NCBI RefSeq assembly: GCF_023062595.1
Contig: NZ_JALLAN010000003.1
Coordinates: 22,346 to 86,345 of the forward strand
DNA: 64,000 bases
Direction of reading: 5' to 3'
Source of the DNA: Arthrobacter rhizosphaerae
GTDB taxonomy: Bacteria; Actinomycetota; Actinomycetes; Actinomycetales; Micrococcaceae
Under the pieces are notes generated by a model. The model searched no databases. It saw only the letters and a program-made list of their open reading frames with translations, and was not told the DNA's origin. Made by a program: the position numbers and the translations under genes. The number at the start of each line of letters is the position of its first letter. The stretch's first letter is position 1. Shown here in pieces: positions 63,458 through 64,000 of the stretch.

Positions 63458-64000
63458 CTATCCGCCCAGTGACCAGTTGCGGATTTCGTCCGGGTCCTCA
63501 CCGTGCGTCCGGGTGTGGTTCAGCGCTTTGATCCGGCGGTCCTGAAGGGACTGGCGCAGCACCGAATGTTTCTCCGCCAATCCGGGAACCCTGTCGATGG
63601 CATCAATGGCGAGCTGAAACCGGTCAATGCCGTTGAGCATGGCCATATCGAAGGGTGTGGTGGTGGTGCCCTCTTCCTTGTAGCCGCGGACGTGCAGCCC
63701 TTCCTGGTTGCTCCGCCGGTACGTCAGCCTGTGAATCAGCGCCGGGTAGCCGTGGTACGCAAAAATGATGGGCTTATCCGCGGTGAAAATGCCGTCGAAG
63801 TCCCGGGATGTCAGGCCATGCGGGTGCTCGCCGGAGTCCTGGAGCCGCATGAGGTCCACAACGTTGACCACACGTACTTTCAGCCCCGGCGCTTCCTCCT
63901 TCAAGAGCTCCGCCGCTGCCACCGTTTCCACAGTAGGGACGTCGCCTGCACACGCCAGCACGACGTCGGGTTCCTCGCCGGGGACTTCCGAGCCGGCAAA
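63458..64000 (-). CDS. Phosphoketolase, C-terminal part (5' end beyond window)
   Basis: The last 180 residues of a xylulose-5-phosphate/fructose-6-phosphate phosphoketolase, which splits ketose phosphates with inorganic phosphate to acetyl phosphate. The frame is open to the window edge. DVVLACAGDVPTVET, RVVNVVDLMRL, FAYHGYPALIHRLTYRR and VRGYKEEGTTTTPFDM are strongly characteristic of the C-terminal domain. The thiamine-diphosphate-binding domains lie outside the window. It converges on the RDD gene with 32 bp between. Confidence 0.92.
   Translation of the reverse strand, partial: FAGSEVPGEEPDVVLACAGDVPTVETVAAAELLKEEAPGLKVRVVNVVDLMRLQDSGEHPHGLTSRDFDGIFTADKPIIFAYHGYPALIHRLTYRRSNQEGLHVRGYKEEGTTTTPFDMAMLNGIDRFQLAIDAIDRVPGLAEKHSVLRQSLQDRRIKALNHTRTHGEDPDEIRNWSLGG

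Overview
The window is chromosomal DNA of a high-GC Gram-positive bacterium, most likely Arthrobacter, Pseudarthrobacter or a close Micrococcaceae relative. Pointers are the G/C-rich third codon positions, GTG and TTG starts, and actinobacterial marker genes (lsr2, clpC, disA, a DUF3180 protein, a DUF2342 zinc metalloprotease, a WXG100-type protein). Several blocks follow the order I know from mycobacteria: disA-mutY, clpC-lsr2-lysS, panC to folE to ftsH, and hpt-tilS-DUF2342-dacB/ppa. I see no rRNA, tRNA, CRISPR array, prophage or intact insertion sequence.

Layout. 1-3755: most of a very large secreted repeat protein that runs off the left edge. 4031-11473: a DUF2510 membrane protein, then a five-gene minus-strand operon (APC permease, glutamine-synthetase-like ligase, class-I-amidotransferase-like hydrolase, aldehyde dehydrogenase, short-chain dehydrogenase) with a divergent FadR/GntR regulator. 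It reads as a gamma-glutamylated amine pathway, and the permease plus dehydrogenase content points to ethanolamine. 11474-19054: prfC, disA, a secreted HNH nuclease, a DUF2087 protein, mutY, two exported proteins and a kinase fragment. 19212-23457: the PTS-dependent dihydroxyacetone kinase operon dhaKLM, an N-acetyltransferase and a glycosyltransferase. 23534-28671: clpC, lsr2, a small membrane protein and lysS. 28802-31349: a hydrolase and a drug exporter, placed between lysS and panC. 31517-40519: a ten-gene minus-strand block for pantothenate, folate and FtsH, many genes overlapping.

40640-51360 lies between ftsH and hpt, which are neighbours in many Gram-positive genomes. It looks like an accessory island: a tiny PspC protein, an AraC regulator with a GH4 alpha-galactosidase, a solute-binding lipoprotein without its permeases, a four-domain GH5 cellulase, an alginate-lyase-like exported protein with a sortase motif, a D-threonine-aldolase-family enzyme and a YegP-domain protein. 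The core resumes with hpt, tilS, a DUF2342 protease, an ABC-2 exporter, a two-component system, dacB and ppa. 61144-63425 is a three-gene module: a WXG100 protein with a long C-terminal region, a partner that may be EspG-like, and an RDD membrane protein. The window ends inside a phosphoketolase gene.

Most interesting: the amine pathway with an alcohol-dehydrogenase step in place of the PuuB oxidase, the WXG100 module, the carbohydrate island at the hpt/ftsH junction, and two unrelated long palindromic elements in convergent intergenic gaps (11474-11521 and 29638-29751).
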